From NCBI GenBank assembly GCA_003165595.1, contig PLWQ01000037.1, positions 1-25,991 on the forward strand: DNA of 25,991 nt, in the 5' to 3' direction. The DNA comes from Fibrobacterota bacterium (lineage in GTDB: Bacteria > Fibrobacterota > Chitinivibrionia > Chitinivibrionales > FEN-1185). Below are positions 1 to 9,877 of this stretch, in pieces (the stretch's first letter is position 1; each line of letters begins with the position of its first letter). Below the pieces are notes generated by a model, which worked only from the letters and a program-made list of their open reading frames with translations, had not been told where the DNA came from and searched no databases. A program made the translations under genes and the position numbers.

Positions 1-20
1 CCCCGAAGCAAGCTTCGGGG
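1..20. repeat. perfect inverted repeat at window edge
   Basis: The first 20 bases form a perfect palindrome (CCCCGAAGC, AA, GCTTCGGGG). No T-run follows, so it is either the stem of a weak terminator of a gene to the left or a hairpin in the leader of the gene starting at 44. Nothing decides between these. Confidence 0.5.
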
Positions 21-43
21 AATCCGCTCGCTGTGGGATTCAT

Positions 44-1240
44 ATGAAATCTGCTAAAACAAGGAATAAAGTCTTTGTCGTATGCGTAATCGTACTGCTT
101 GGAATCCTGCTGGCTTTGTTGCTTTTAGGGGAAAAGCGCAGGGGCGGGCAGCCGGGAGTATCGCCCCCGGTAAAGCAGTACCGGAAGGACACCCTGGCAG
201 TGGTAAGCGCACACATTCGGGAATCCGCGGAGAGTACGGCCGTTTCTGCGCCGGCAACCGTGCCCGGCAAAGGGGCGTCCGGCGCGCAAGCCGCGCCGCG
301 GCACCGGCCGCGTGAGGCGACGCTGCGCGGGCAGGGGGCATCGGTTGGCCGCGCCGACACGGCCGCATCCGCCGATACCTCGGGAATTATTGACACATCG
401 GAAACCGGAGGCGGGGCGGCCGATACCGCAAACGCGGGCGCCAATTCGCTGGCAGCGGCCCGCGCTCGCTCGTGCGCAGGCGACACCGAGCCTCCCTGGG
501 TGTACCCGGATCCTTCCGGCGGCCTGCACCGTCATGCGGTGAGCGTGGTGCTTGTGGGTACCAAGCCGTGCTTCATAGAGTGGAAGGCCGACAGCGCCGG
601 CCCCTTTGCACCGTACAACGGAGATACCATTCGCGTTGCAACGACCACCACGCTGTATTTCAAGGCGCACGACTCCTGCAATAACGTGATGGACGAGCGG
701 CAGGAGTACTACGAAATCGCGCCGGAGGAGACGGCGAAATACTGTCCGGTCGACATGGAATATGTCAAGGCCGGGCAGACGCGGTTCTGCATCGACCACT
801 ACGAGTGGCCCAACAGGCTCAAAGCGCTCCCCCTGTCGTTTGTTTCCCTGTACAACGCCGTGGATTCCTGCGTTTCCGCGGGCAAGCGTCTGTGCACCTC
901 CGACGAGTGGACGCTGGCCTGCACCGGGCCGTACGGGTGGAAATACGCGTATGGCAACGCCTACGAGCCCCATGCCTGCGTGTCGCACGACACCACCGCC
1001 AGGCCGTCGGGCTCCAAACCCGAGTGCCGCGGTTATTTCGAAGTGTTCGACATGGCGGGGAATCTCGCGGAATGGACAAATACCAGGTCCGACAAGAATG
1101 CGCAATTCTACAATGTGAGAGGCGGCTTCTGGGAGAGCGGGCCGCACACGGGCTGCTTCGATACAAAATACAGCTATTATCCGCAAAACAGGCACAATCC
1201 GGTGGGGTTCAGATGTTGCAAGGATGCCGCCCAGAAATAG
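44..1240 (+). CDS. membrane-anchored FGE/SUMF1-like protein (formylglycine-generating-enzyme fold)
   Basis: The protein has 398 residues. Residues about 10-29 form one N-terminal membrane anchor, with the rest probably outside the cytoplasm. Residues 35-145 are a low-complexity Ala/Ser/Thr/Gly linker. Residues about 149-225 look like the small beta-sandwich found at chitobiase C-termini. Residues about 233-394 form an FGE-sulfatase (SUMF1) domain, recognisable from GKRLCTSDEW, FDMAGNLAEW, NVRGG and GFRCC. In catalytic FGEs two cysteines follow the RGG motif; here the first aligned position is Ser365 and only Cys371 remains, so sulfatase maturation is unlikely and a structural role is more plausible. 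The next gene is sprA, and FGE-fold lipoproteins (GldK, GldJ) are core parts of type IX secretion in Bacteroidota, so a link to that machine is inferred; sequence alone does not identify it as GldK. The start at 44 gives the membrane segment directly; the ribosome site is weak. Confidence 0.8.
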   Translation: MKSAKTRNKVFVVCVIVLLGILLALLLLGEKRRGGQPGVSPPVKQYRKDTLAVVSAHIRESAESTAVSAPATVPGKGASGAQAAPRHRPREATLRGQGASVGRADTAASADTSGIIDTSETGGGAADTANAGANSLAAARARSCAGDTEPPWVYPDPSGGLHRHAVSVVLVGTKPCFIEWKADSAGPFAPYNGDTIRVATTTTLYFKAHDSCNNVMDERQEYYEIAPEETAKYCPVDMEYVKAGQTRFCIDHYEWPNRLKALPLSFVSLYNAVDSCVSAGKRLCTSDEWTLACTGPYGWKYAYGNAYEPHACVSHDTTARPSGSKPECRGYFEVFDMAGNLAEWTNTRSDKNAQFYNVRGGFWESGPHTGCFDTKYSYYPQNRHNPVGFRCCKDAAQK

Positions 1241-1328
1241 CGCGCCGTGCCCGCGGCACGGTGTGCGGCATGGGTATCGCGTCTGTCTATCATACACGCG
1301 GCGAGGGAACGGGAGAAGCTTGGTAGAC

Positions 1329-4300
1329 ATGGTTCGCTTGAGTGTAGTATGCTGCTGTATCACGGGAGCGCTGTCGCTGGGCGCGGCCTCCGAAGGAGTC
1401 CGGCCTCCGGCTCCGGTCATCGGATTCTTTCACGCCCTGAGCGAGGAACCGGCCAGCCCCAGCCTGCTCTCCGTTGACAATCCCGCATTGCTCGAATGCA
1501 AGACGACGCTCTTTGAAGACAGGGAAGTGGTCAATTTTGAAAAACGCGAAATATATTTCGAACGGGCCGACAAGCTCTACAACGTGCCGGTGTGGCAGTA
1601 CCACTACGACGAGCTCGATGCCTATTTGGAAAGCAGGCGGCATTTCGTGCTGCTCAACGCCTGGTACAAAGGGGCCCTGTCGCTTCTCTCCGGGCCTGTC
1701 GAAAAGAAGAAGAATCCCTTTACAGCGCTTCAATGGGAATTGCCGGTGCAGTACCCTGCCTGGGCGCAGCGGATCTTGGGCAAGGACCCGCCGAAGCTCA
1801 GCATCAGCGGGTTCGAAAAGATCATCATCTCCTACGACAACACCAAGACCGACATTCCGGGCTCCGCGGTGCAAATTCAGCCCAACAGCGCGCTGGTTTT
1901 CGACCAGGACAACCAGTTTTCCATCACCGGAAGCGTGGGCAGGCTCATCGGCATCAACATCAAGGGAAGCACCAAGCAGGCCGCGAGCATGGATGTGCAG
2001 AACAATCCGCTCAAGAACTTCAAGATCGACTACAAAGGCGAGGGCGACGAACTCGAAGACGAGGTTGTGCAGTCGGTGACCGCCGGATTCACCGGGTTCG
2101 ACATGCCGTCAACCGTGCTGTCGGGCTATTCCGAAAGTCACGAAGGACTCTTTGGCATCAAGATCGGCGCCAAGGTGGGGCCGCTGTCGCTCACCGGCAT
2201 TGCCAGCACCGAACAGGGCGAAACGCAGAGCACCACCCTGCATCCGTCGGGCCAGGGCGACGCGGGAACCGTGATCCACGAAAAAGACTTTCTCAGAAAC
2301 AAGTTCTTCTTTCTCGACACCGCCTACCTGAGCAATTACATCGGGCTCGGCAACGCGGTGCCCCCTGTCGACACGCTCCAGGTGTGGATTTCCCGGGACG
2401 GGCTCGCGGCCGAGGCAGCCTTGTCAAATGCAAACAGGCAGACCGCCGAGGTGTACCGGAACATAGGCCAGTCGCATACCCTGTACAAATTGCTCAAAGA
2501 GAATCGCGACTACGTTGTAAAAAAAGACCAGGGATATATCAGGTTCGACAGCCTGAGCGTTCAGGACAACGACGTGCTCGGCATTTTCATGGTAACGAAC
2601 GGCGGCGCTGGCGTACACTCTAGAAAGGGCGCCAACTATCTCGACACCACCAAGCTTCCCAGCACGCGGCCGGATTTGTGGCCGCTCAAGTTCCGCGACC
2701 AGGATTCCCTGCAGGACACCACGTACCGGCTGATGTGGCGAAACGTGTACCAGATGCCCTCGGGCTTCGATCCTTCCAAGTTCCGGCTGCATATCGTTAC
2801 GGTCCAGGACACGTCCGTCTCCAAGGCGAAGAACGGCAGGTTCTTCTCGGAGATCCTCGGGCTTACCAACGACAAGGGCGACCCGCTTGCCACCACCACC
2901 CAGATCTACGATGTGGATCACGGCCTCATCATTCTGCCGGTGCGGTTCAAGAAGAGCCTTACCACGGGAGGTCTGGGCAACGAACCCTTCTCCAACGACT
3001 CGCTCGGCAACGGCGACTTCACCAACCCCAACATATACCGGATGACGGCCACCAGCCAGGACTGGCAGAACATCATCAACAAGTACCAGCTCATGATGTC
3101 CGGTTCGTCAAGAAAAACCACGTTTACGCTCGGGTTCGGCAGCCTCATGCCCGGCACCGAGGCCCTGTACATGGGCGGCAAAGGCGGCTCGCGCCTCGAC
3201 CGCAACGTCGATTACACCATAGACTATCAAATGGGGCAAATCGATCTCCTTTCCAAACGGGCGCAGATGGCCGACCAGATCTACGTGGAATACCAGAGCG
3301 ACGCGCTTTTTGTTCCCCAGACCAAGGTGTTTCTCGGCGCGCGCGGCGAGGTAAAGCTCCCCTTTGGCGAAAAGTCGTTCATGGGAACCAGCGTGCTATG
3401 GCAAAATGCCTCGTCGCGGGACAGGGTCCCAAAAATCAATCAGGAGCCCTATTCGAAGCTGCTGCTCGATTTCAACACCCAGATCGACCTGGAGCCCGAA
3501 TGGATGACAAAGGTGGTCAACATGCTGCCGCTTGTCACCACCGACGCGAAATCGGCGGTGAACCTGGAGGTGGAGGTGGCGCACAGCATCACCAATCCCA
3601 ACACCGACGGCTCCGCCTATGTCGACGATTTCGAGGGCAGCAAGCAAACCTATCCCATGGGACTCACGCAGGGCACGTGGTACCAGTCCTCGCCTCCTGC
3701 GCCCTGGCAACCGAATAGCGACGATCCCAAAGACGATTCTCTGCTGCATCATCCTCCGGCGTGGATCCAATACTGGTACGCGCCGGCAGGAGACAGCGAG
3801 GAACAGCAAGTCAACATGTTCGACACCTTGACCCATCAGCTCGGCCAGACCCAGGCCGACAAGTACGAGCCCACGCTCAATTTTGTTTGTCAACCTGCTC
3901 CACCGCAGGGTTCCAAGGCAAACGACAGCCTCTTCTCCCACTACGAAAACCCGTGGGCGGGGATCATGGCCTATTTTCCCTCCGGCACGTCGGACCGGTC
4001 CAAGGACAAATACCTGGAGTTCTGGGCGAAAAACGACGGCGGGGGAAGGATGTATGTGGACCTGGGAGACGTAAGCGAATCCGTGAGCCTGGACGGCGGT
4101 CCTCCGGACGACACGCTCCATACCGAAGACCCGACCAACACGGGCAACCTTACCCAGGATACTCTTGACAAAGGGCTCGACGGCAGGTGGGACCAGGACG
4201 AGCGCTACCTCGTACCCAACGCGGCAAAGACGGGTTGGGATACGCTGTGGTACTGGAGGCTCAATGCCGATAAAACCAGGGCCCAGGGCAGTCATGTTTG

Positions 4301-7300
4301 GGACACTGTGTCATCTACGCGCGTGCTCGACTCCATTCTGCCGATCCTGGGCGACCCAAGCAAGGACGACTATCACCCGTACGACGTCACGCGCAGCGAC
4401 GAGAAGGGCAACTATCGTTATGTGGACGGGACCGAGAAGAACGGACTGCTCAACACCGAAGACCTCAATGGCGACGGGTTCCGGACTACGGAGAATTTCT
4501 ACCGGAGGTATATCGATTTCGACAGTTCGGGTAATGCCTCGTTCCTCAAGGCAAACGCCGGCAACTACCGTGTCAACGACACCACCGACAATGCGAACAT
4601 AAAGCCCATTGCCGACACTGCCCTGCGCTGGCATTTGTACAGGATTCCTCTCAACGATACCGTCAAGGGACTCTTTCAGAAAGTGGGTTCGCCCCAATGG
4701 AACCAGATAAAGTATGTCCGGATCTGGTGGTCCAATTTTCGAAAGGACCGAATGTCCGCAACGAACAGTATCAGGTTTGCCCGCATTCAGTTTGTGGGAA
4801 ACCAGTGGCTCGAAGCGCCGAATGTGAGCGCCGATTCTTCCAGCGAGCTCAAACTCGCGGTCTCCACGGTAAACACCGACGATAACGCGGGCAACGGACC
4901 GGGGGCCTACCAGCCGCCTCCCGGCGTGTACCGCGCACCCGACGACAAGGGCAACCAGGCGCGGGAATCGTCACTTGACCTTACCTACAACAACATCACA
5001 CCCGGCACCAAGGCCCTTGTGCGGCGCAGCCTTTCGTTCCAGCCGCTTAACCTTTCGGCCTACAGCGACTTGTCGGTTATGGTGCACGGCGACACCACCC
5101 GAAGCGGGTTCTGGTTCTTCCTCAGGTTCGGCACCGACGACTCCACCTACTACGAAGCGCGCGCGCCCATTGAGGCGGGATGGCAAACCATCGACATGAA
5201 GCTCAAGGATATTTCCGACATGAAGCTGCTCTACCAGATCACCCACGGCGACACCGGGGCGATCAACACCAGCGTTCAAACGGGGAATGTGGTCCTGTCC
5301 GCGGTGGCACCCCGGGGCGTTTCCCCGAATTTCGCGAATATCTCGTTTATGGCAATCGGAGTCTACCGCGACTCAGCCGGGTTCGGCGCCGGCTGGCACG
5401 GGGACTTGTGGGTTGACGAAATGAAAGTGGGCGGCATCAGGTCGCTCGACGGATGGGCGGCCCGCGTCAACCTTTCCACAAAATGGGCCGATTTCCTCAA
5501 CCTCTCGGTGGGCGTCGACTACCAGGACGGCAATTTCCGGCGCATGACCGAAACGAGCCTGGGACTCGGAAACTCCCAGCTTTCCGCGAATTTCAGCGTC
5601 GACGGGAAGCTGAGCAAGTTCCTGCCCGACCGGTGGAACGTCGATATCCCGCTCGGCATGCGCCTGCAGGAATCGCTTACCAGGCCGGAACTCATGCCGA
5701 GCTCCGACATTTACCTCTTGCACAAAGACGGAACGCCCGACGGCCTGCTGGAAATGTACCAGGATGCGATCAACATGTTTCTCGGCAAGGATATATTCCA
5801 CCGGCCGGACACCACGGCGTCGCGGCATTACCAGACCATGTCGGCCCAGCGCGACTGGTGGACCGGATTCAACAAGAAGGGCCAGTCGGCAAACCCCTTT
5901 ATCAATTTACTGCTCGAAAGGACAGCCGTGGACTTTGCCGCGTCGCACAAGACCTCCGAAACTGCCAGGGGCGAACTCACTCCCGGCGGCGAAGACATGC
6001 TCGACAAGGACACGCTCGACACGTACCACAGTACGCTCAAGTACAATCTGACGCCAACGCTCGAACCCAAATACTACAAATTCAAACCGTTCGAGAAGTC
6101 CAAGCTCCTGTGGCTGCCGCAGCAGATCAAGAACTACGAGTTCAGCTATCTTCCCACCACCCTCACCTTCGACGTGGCCGAAGTAACGTATTCGAAGGAG
6201 ACCTCAATAAAAGGAGAAACGAACGACACGACCCAGCTCAAGAAACTGGAGCTCGACCACCGGATGAACCTGGTGTACGACCCGATCAACATCCTTGACT
6301 TTTCGTATAACCTGGCGGTAAGCAGGAACCTCGATTCCCAGATCACCGGCACGGGCATCGGCAACGTGCCTCAGGCGTATTCGTTTCTCAGGGAGTACAT
6401 AACCAAGAGGGACCCGGCGTGGGGAAGATACGAAGTCCTCTACGGCGAGCGCTCGCGCACGCAGGGAACCAGCCTGCGTTTCGACCCGACCTTTCTGGAC
6501 TGGTTCAGCGACAAGTTCGAATACTCCGCCAACTACCACGCCGCGGCCAGCGCCATTTCCGGCGACACCACGCATTACCAGAGCATCGGCATGGACCGGA
6601 CGTTTCATTTGTCAAGCACCCTCACGCTCGCGTCCCTGTTCAAGAACTTTGCCGACGGGTTTGCAAGCTACAAGGCCATGGCAAAAGTGTTCAATTCGAT
6701 TTCGGCGGCAATCACAAAGATCAATTTCAACAGCGTTACGTTCGACTATTCGGCAAAGTCGTCGCTGCGAAACGACAACATGTCGCCGGACCTCATTGCC
6801 AACCTCAAGAATCCCGTCCTTGATTTCTACAAATATCAGGTTGGACTGTCGGGCGCAAGCGCCTGGAACGTGGTAACCGGCAACATGGACGACCATCAGC
6901 TGGGCGGCATGAAGTTCCGGCCCTCTTTCGCCTCCACCCTCGCGCAGAACGACCAGCGCACGTCCGACATGAATTTCACCCTGAGCACCAACTTCAATCT
7001 CCCGGAGCCCGTCGACATCCAGTTTACCGGCATCAGCCTCGGGTGGAGCCGCAACTATATCGTGCGCCCCGACACTACGGCAATCGACACCACCACCACC
7101 TGGCCCGACTTTACCGAAAGCGCCCGCACCGGCATTCTCAATAAAATCACTTTAGTCAAGCAGTACCTGCAGGGCGTCAACGTGTCGGACAAGTACTCCT
7201 ACCAGAAGAAGGTGCACACCACCTCCACGTCGTCTTCCACCGGCAGGGAAGTGGTTGTGTCCAACACCTTCGCGCCGCTCGTTGGGCTGGAAGGGACCCT

Positions 7301-7730
7301 CAAAAAGTACCCGGTGAGCTTCAACTACTCGATGGATATGGGATTCAAGACCGATACCAGCGTCAGCACCGGGAGCGTCAATGCCTCCAGGAGCACCGAC
7401 TTCGGCCACAGGGCAGGGATAAAGTACGAGATCAGCAAATCGACCGGGGTGAGTCAGCTCAAACTCCTCATGTGGACCATTCCCATCGTGGGCCGGCTCG
7501 TTACCGGGGCCGAGGGCGAATATCACACGAGCACCACCGTAACCACTTCAAACGGGATCGACAACACCGCACTCACGTCCTCCATCAGCGCAACCCCGCA
7601 CGCGTCCTACGATTTTACCGACAATATCACGGGCGAGCTCAAGTACAGTTACACGCAAAAAAAGGACCCAAACTCCACGACGACATCAAATATTTTCTCT
7701 CTATCGGTGGAAATCAGATTTAACCCCTAA
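1329..7730 (+). CDS. sprA: SprA family outer-membrane protein (type IX secretion translocon)
   Basis: This is a giant protein of 2133 residues from the ATG at 1329. I chose this start because a typical signal peptide follows at once (Met-Val-Arg-Leu, a hydrophobic stretch, cleavage near Ala-Ala-Ser) and GGGAG/GGAGAAG lies at 1311-1318. The frame is open back to 1224 but overlaps the previous gene and would bury the signal peptide; a TTG at 1320 is a less likely alternative. The hallmark acidic motif YVDDFEGS lies near 3618-3641, and long alternating amphipathic strands continue to a C-terminus ending in an aromatic/hydrophobic beta-strand (EIRFNP), as expected for a beta-barrel. Bacteroidota SprA forms a very large single-chain barrel that exports T9SS cargo and supports gliding; this copy is somewhat shorter than the roughly 2400 residues usual there. 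It is 88 nt downstream of the FGE-like gene and 15 nt upstream of rng, so co-transcription is likely. Confidence 0.9.
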   Translation: MVRLSVVCCCITGALSLGAASEGVRPPAPVIGFFHALSEEPASPSLLSVDNPALLECKTTLFEDREVVNFEKREIYFERADKLYNVPVWQYHYDELDAYLESRRHFVLLNAWYKGALSLLSGPVEKKKNPFTALQWELPVQYPAWAQRILGKDPPKLSISGFEKIIISYDNTKTDIPGSAVQIQPNSALVFDQDNQFSITGSVGRLIGINIKGSTKQAASMDVQNNPLKNFKIDYKGEGDELEDEVVQSVTAGFTGFDMPSTVLSGYSESHEGLFGIKIGAKVGPLSLTGIASTEQGETQSTTLHPSGQGDAGTVIHEKDFLRNKFFFLDTAYLSNYIGLGNAVPPVDTLQVWISRDGLAAEAALSNANRQTAEVYRNIGQSHTLYKLLKENRDYVVKKDQGYIRFDSLSVQDNDVLGIFMVTNGGAGVHSRKGANYLDTTKLPSTRPDLWPLKFRDQDSLQDTTYRLMWRNVYQMPSGFDPSKFRLHIVTVQDTSVSKAKNGRFFSEILGLTNDKGDPLATTTQIYDVDHGLIILPVRFKKSLTTGGLGNEPFSNDSLGNGDFTNPNIYRMTATSQDWQNIINKYQLMMSGSSRKTTFTLGFGSLMPGTEALYMGGKGGSRLDRNVDYTIDYQMGQIDLLSKRAQMADQIYVEYQSDALFVPQTKVFLGARGEVKLPFGEKSFMGTSVLWQNASSRDRVPKINQEPYSKLLLDFNTQIDLEPEWMTKVVNMLPLVTTDAKSAVNLEVEVAHSITNPNTDGSAYVDDFEGSKQTYPMGLTQGTWYQSSPPAPWQPNSDDPKDDSLLHHPPAWIQYWYAPAGDSEEQQVNMFDTLTHQLGQTQADKYEPTLNFVCQPAPPQGSKANDSLFSHYENPWAGIMAYFPSGTSDRSKDKYLEFWAKNDGGGRMYVDLGDVSESVSLDGGPPDDTLHTEDPTNTGNLTQDTLDKGLDGRWDQDERYLVPNAAKTGWDTLWYWRLNADKTRAQGSHVWDTVSSTRVLDSILPILGDPSKDDYHPYDVTRSDEKGNYRYVDGTEKNGLLNTEDLNGDGFRTTENFYRRYIDFDSSGNASFLKANAGNYRVNDTTDNANIKPIADTALRWHLYRIPLNDTVKGLFQKVGSPQWNQIKYVRIWWSNFRKDRMSATNSIRFARIQFVGNQWLEAPNVSADSSSELKLAVSTVNTDDNAGNGPGAYQPPPGVYRAPDDKGNQARESSLDLTYNNITPGTKALVRRSLSFQPLNLSAYSDLSVMVHGDTTRSGFWFFLRFGTDDSTYYEARAPIEAGWQTIDMKLKDISDMKLLYQITHGDTGAINTSVQTGNVVLSAVAPRGVSPNFANISFMAIGVYRDSAGFGAGWHGDLWVDEMKVGGIRSLDGWAARVNLSTKWADFLNLSVGVDYQDGNFRRMTETSLGLGNSQLSANFSVDGKLSKFLPDRWNVDIPLGMRLQESLTRPELMPSSDIYLLHKDGTPDGLLEMYQDAINMFLGKDIFHRPDTTASRHYQTMSAQRDWWTGFNKKGQSANPFINLLLERTAVDFAASHKTSETARGELTPGGEDMLDKDTLDTYHSTLKYNLTPTLEPKYYKFKPFEKSKLLWLPQQIKNYEFSYLPTTLTFDVAEVTYSKETSIKGETNDTTQLKKLELDHRMNLVYDPINILDFSYNLAVSRNLDSQITGTGIGNVPQAYSFLREYITKRDPAWGRYEVLYGERSRTQGTSLRFDPTFLDWFSDKFEYSANYHAAASAISGDTTHYQSIGMDRTFHLSSTLTLASLFKNFADGFASYKAMAKVFNSISAAITKINFNSVTFDYSAKSSLRNDNMSPDLIANLKNPVLDFYKYQVGLSGASAWNVVTGNMDDHQLGGMKFRPSFASTLAQNDQRTSDMNFTLSTNFNLPEPVDIQFTGISLGWSRNYIVRPDTTAIDTTTTWPDFTESARTGILNKITLVKQYLQGVNVSDKYSYQKKVHTTSTSSSTGREVVVSNTFAPLVGLEGTLKKYPVSFNYSMDMGFKTDTSVSTGSVNASRSTDFGHRAGIKYEISKSTGVSQLKLLMWTIPIVGRLVTGAEGEYHTSTTVTTSNGIDNTALTSSISATPHASYDFTDNITGELKYSYTQKKDPNSTTTSNIFSLSVEIRFNP

Positions 7731-7745
7731 CCGCAAGAAGAAGGC

Positions 7746-9284
7746 ATGTCAAAAAAAATTCTTTTTACCGCAACTCCTACCGAAAAACGCGCGGCGTTGC
7801 TCGAAAATGAACGCGTCGTGGAGCTTGTTGTGGAACGGCCCGACAGCCTGCGATTCGTGGGAAACATCTACCGCGGAAAAATCGTTTCGATACTCCCCGG
7901 CATTCAAGCCGCGTTCGTGGACATCGGTCTGGAAAAGGCCGCGTTCCTCCACGCGGCGGACGTGGACCCGTCGCTGCTCCTTGAGGAGGGAGATTCCCTT
8001 GCCGAACGCTACATGGACCAGGGCAAGAGCAAACGAAGGAAAGTGATCCGGATTCCCATAGAGAAAGTGCTCGAAGAAGGGCAGGAAATTCTCGTGCAGG
8101 TGCTCAAGGAGCCCATCGGCACCAAGGGCGCCAAGGTCACCACGCAAATAAGCCTTGCCGGCCGTTTCCTGGTGCTGGTTCCCGATGCCGATTTTATCGG
8201 CGTGTCCAAGAAGACCAGCGACGACAAGGCGCGCCTCAAGCTCAAGAAGCTTATTGCCGCGCTCAAGCCGCGCGGCGTGGGCTTTATCGTGCGCACCATA
8301 GGCCTGCAGGTTTCCGAGCCTGAATTTGTCAAGGAAATGCAGTCGCTTATAGACAAATGGAGAAAAGCGCAGGAGGAGGCGCTCACCGGGTCCGCGCCCA
8401 AGCTCGTGTACCGCGAGATGGGCATCACCACGAGGGTGATTCGCGATCTTCTTTCCGACGAAGTGTCGGAGGTGTACGTCGATCAGGACGACGATTTTGC
8501 CGAAATCCAGTCGTATTTGCGGTCGGTTTCGCCCGACGTGTGCAACAGGGTGGTTCACTACAAAGACAAGACGCCGCTGTTCGACAAATACAATATCGAA
8601 AAAGACCTCGAACTTTCCCTCAAGCGCAAGGTTTGGCTCAGAAGCGGCGGGTACATCCTGTTCGACCACGCCGAGGCGCTCCTGGCCATCGACGTGAACA
8701 CGGGCAGGAACGTGGGCAAGTTCAATCTGGAAGAGACCATCTTCAAGACCAACCTCGAGGCTGCGCACGAAATAGCCCGCCAGTTCCGGCTGCGCGACAT
8801 CGGCGGAATCATCGTCATCGATTTCATTGACATGGAAAAGGCCGACAATCGCAGGAAGATCGAGGACGAAATGCGCAGGCTGCTGCGGAACGATCCATCC
8901 GCCACGTCGATAACGCAGCTTTCGAAATTCGGGCTCATGGAAATCACGCGCAAGCGCGTGCGGCCCGAGCTGCAGGAGCTGTACACCGACGTGTGCAGTG
9001 TGTGCAACGGGCTCGGCTGGGTGTTTTCGCCGGCCACCGTAACGGCGCGAATCGACCGGTGGCTCAACCGCGCCGATTCCCACGACACGCCGCGTGAGCT
9101 CAATCTCGCCGTTAACCCCGCGGTCGCGGCCTACCTCGCCAGGGAAGACAACCAGATGCTGCGCAAACTCGAACAGGAGCACAATTTCAAGTTGAGCGTC
9201 ATCAAGGACGATGCCCTCGACCAGGACGATTACGAGTTCTATCCCAAAGGCGGGTCAAAGCCGATTACGTCGAAATATATCTGA
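7746..9284 (+). CDS. rng: ribonuclease G (RNase E/G family)
   Basis: The protein has 512 residues, normal for RNase G and lacking the long C-terminal scaffold of RNase E. An S1-like RNA-binding region spans about 38-136 (VGNIYRGKIVSILPGIQAAF at its start). The catalytic core carries AIDVNTG with Asp316 and IVIDFIDM with Asp359, matching the two metal-binding aspartates of RNase E. The zinc-link cysteines are Cys417 and Cys420 in CSVC, followed by NGLG. In this family the enzyme is a 5'-end-sensing single-strand endonuclease that matures 16S rRNA and turns over mRNA in the cytoplasm. A purine-rich AAGAAGAAGG ribosome site lies directly before the ATG at 7746. Adjacency to rplU-rpmA is common in bacteria. 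The R1 palindrome starts 12 nt after its stop. Confidence 0.96.
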   Translation: MSKKILFTATPTEKRAALLENERVVELVVERPDSLRFVGNIYRGKIVSILPGIQAAFVDIGLEKAAFLHAADVDPSLLLEEGDSLAERYMDQGKSKRRKVIRIPIEKVLEEGQEILVQVLKEPIGTKGAKVTTQISLAGRFLVLVPDADFIGVSKKTSDDKARLKLKKLIAALKPRGVGFIVRTIGLQVSEPEFVKEMQSLIDKWRKAQEEALTGSAPKLVYREMGITTRVIRDLLSDEVSEVYVDQDDDFAEIQSYLRSVSPDVCNRVVHYKDKTPLFDKYNIEKDLELSLKRKVWLRSGGYILFDHAEALLAIDVNTGRNVGKFNLEETIFKTNLEAAHEIARQFRLRDIGGIIVIDFIDMEKADNRRKIEDEMRRLLRNDPSATSITQLSKFGLMEITRKRVRPELQELYTDVCSVCNGLGWVFSPATVTARIDRWLNRADSHDTPRELNLAVNPAVAAYLAREDNQMLRKLEQEHNFKLSVIKDDALDQDDYEFYPKGGSKPITSKYI

Positions 9285-9295
9285 GTCAGGATATT

Positions 9296-9374
9296 CACCA
9301 CAGAGACACAGAGAGCACAGAGAGAATAGCAATCGATTATTTCTTTCTCTGTGTCCTCTGTGTCTCTGTGGTGA
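9296..9374. repeat. R1 palindromic repeat, complete copy 1
   Basis: The left arm begins CACCACAGAGACACAGAG and the right arm ends CTCTGTGTCTCTGTGGTG, with an AT-rich loop between. A second complete copy lies at 20192-20325 and single arms lie at 17891-17915 and 23231-23266. I recall the same motif from intergenic regions of many environmental bacteria, where it is often mis-called as short Arg/Gln/His/Glu-rich proteins. This copy sits between the rng stop and the rplU promoter and could work as a transcript-end hairpin, but it has no T-tract. Confidence 0.9.
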
Positions 9375-9426
9375 GACTTTTCTTCTCCCGTCTACTTACC
9401 CTTGAACCCCCAACTTCCTATTCCTA

Positions 9427-9456
9427 TTGACTCGATTTTCCGCGAAAATGTATATT
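9427..9456 (+). promoter_or_regulatory. sigma-70-type promoter of rplU-rpmA
   Basis: TTGACT (9427-9432) and TATATT (9451-9456) are separated by 18 nt in an AT-rich gap 71 nt before the rplU start. This is a good match and implies that the ribosomal pair is transcribed independently of rng. Confidence 0.75.
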
Positions 9457-9469
9457 AAGAAATTTCCTG

Positions 9470-9494
9470 TCCGGGAAAATTGTCTTGTCCCGGA
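9470..9494 (+). promoter_or_regulatory. hairpin in the rplU leader
   Basis: TCCGGGA (9470-9476) pairs with TCCCGGA (9488-9494) across an 11-nt loop, between the promoter and the ribosome site AGGAG. Ribosomal-protein operons often use leader structures for feedback control; no known leader family is recognised here, so the role is inferred. Confidence 0.4.
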
Positions 9495-9526
9495 TCTCCA
9501 AATGACGGTTGAACAGGAGCGCAGAA

Positions 9527-9838
9527 ATGTTTTCCATTGTTGAACAGGACGGTTTTCAGTTCAAGGTATCGCAGGGCGATACCATCCGCGTGCCGAGGAT
9601 CGACGCGGAAAAGGGGAGCGAGATATCCCTTCAGAAAGTCCTCATGGTGGGCGATGGCACCTCGGTCAAGATCGGCACTCCGGTCGTGAGCGGCGCCACG
9701 GTCACGGCAAAAGTCATCGACCATATCAAGGGCGACAAAGTCCTCATCATGAAGAAGAAACGCAGAAAGACATACAAGAAGAAAACCGGTCACAGGCAAC
9801 TGCACACAACGTTGCAGATCATGTCGATTACCGCCTAG
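9527..9838 (+). CDS. rplU: 50S ribosomal protein bL21
   Basis: The protein has 103 residues, the usual length. The start at 9527 ([12 protein letters not shown]) is preferred over an in-frame TTG at 9509 because AGGAG at 9515-9519 is correctly spaced and bL21 proteins begin this way. The family signature is the basic stretch [16 protein letters not shown] followed by a closing beta-strand ending MSITA. bL21 binds 23S rRNA early in 50S assembly. rpmA follows after 39 nt. Confidence 0.97.
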   Translation: MFSIVEQDGFQFKVSQGDTIRVPRIDAEKGSEISLQKVLMVGDGTSVKIGTPVVSGATVTAKVIDHIKGDKVLIMKKKRRKTYKKKTGHRQLHTTLQIMSITA

Positions 9839-9877
9839 CGCCGGCAAGCACCATTTTTACAACAAAAGGAATTCATC

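Noticed and set aside
1224-1328. N-terminal extension of sprA from 1224
   Set aside because: It overlaps the preceding gene and would place the signal peptide 35 residues inside the protein.
125-1420. Long open frame on the - strand across the FGE-like gene
   Set aside because: It lies opposite a gene with clear domain signatures; its composition is Arg/Gly/Pro-rich shadow coding typical of GC-rich DNA.
7749-9182. 477-codon open frame on the - strand opposite rng
   Set aside because: Fully antisense to an unmistakable RNase G; no recognisable domain.
9211-9405. Small open frames in the R1 palindromes (Arg/His/Glu/Gln-rich peptides)
   Set aside because: They are translations of the repeat arms, a familiar kind of false gene.
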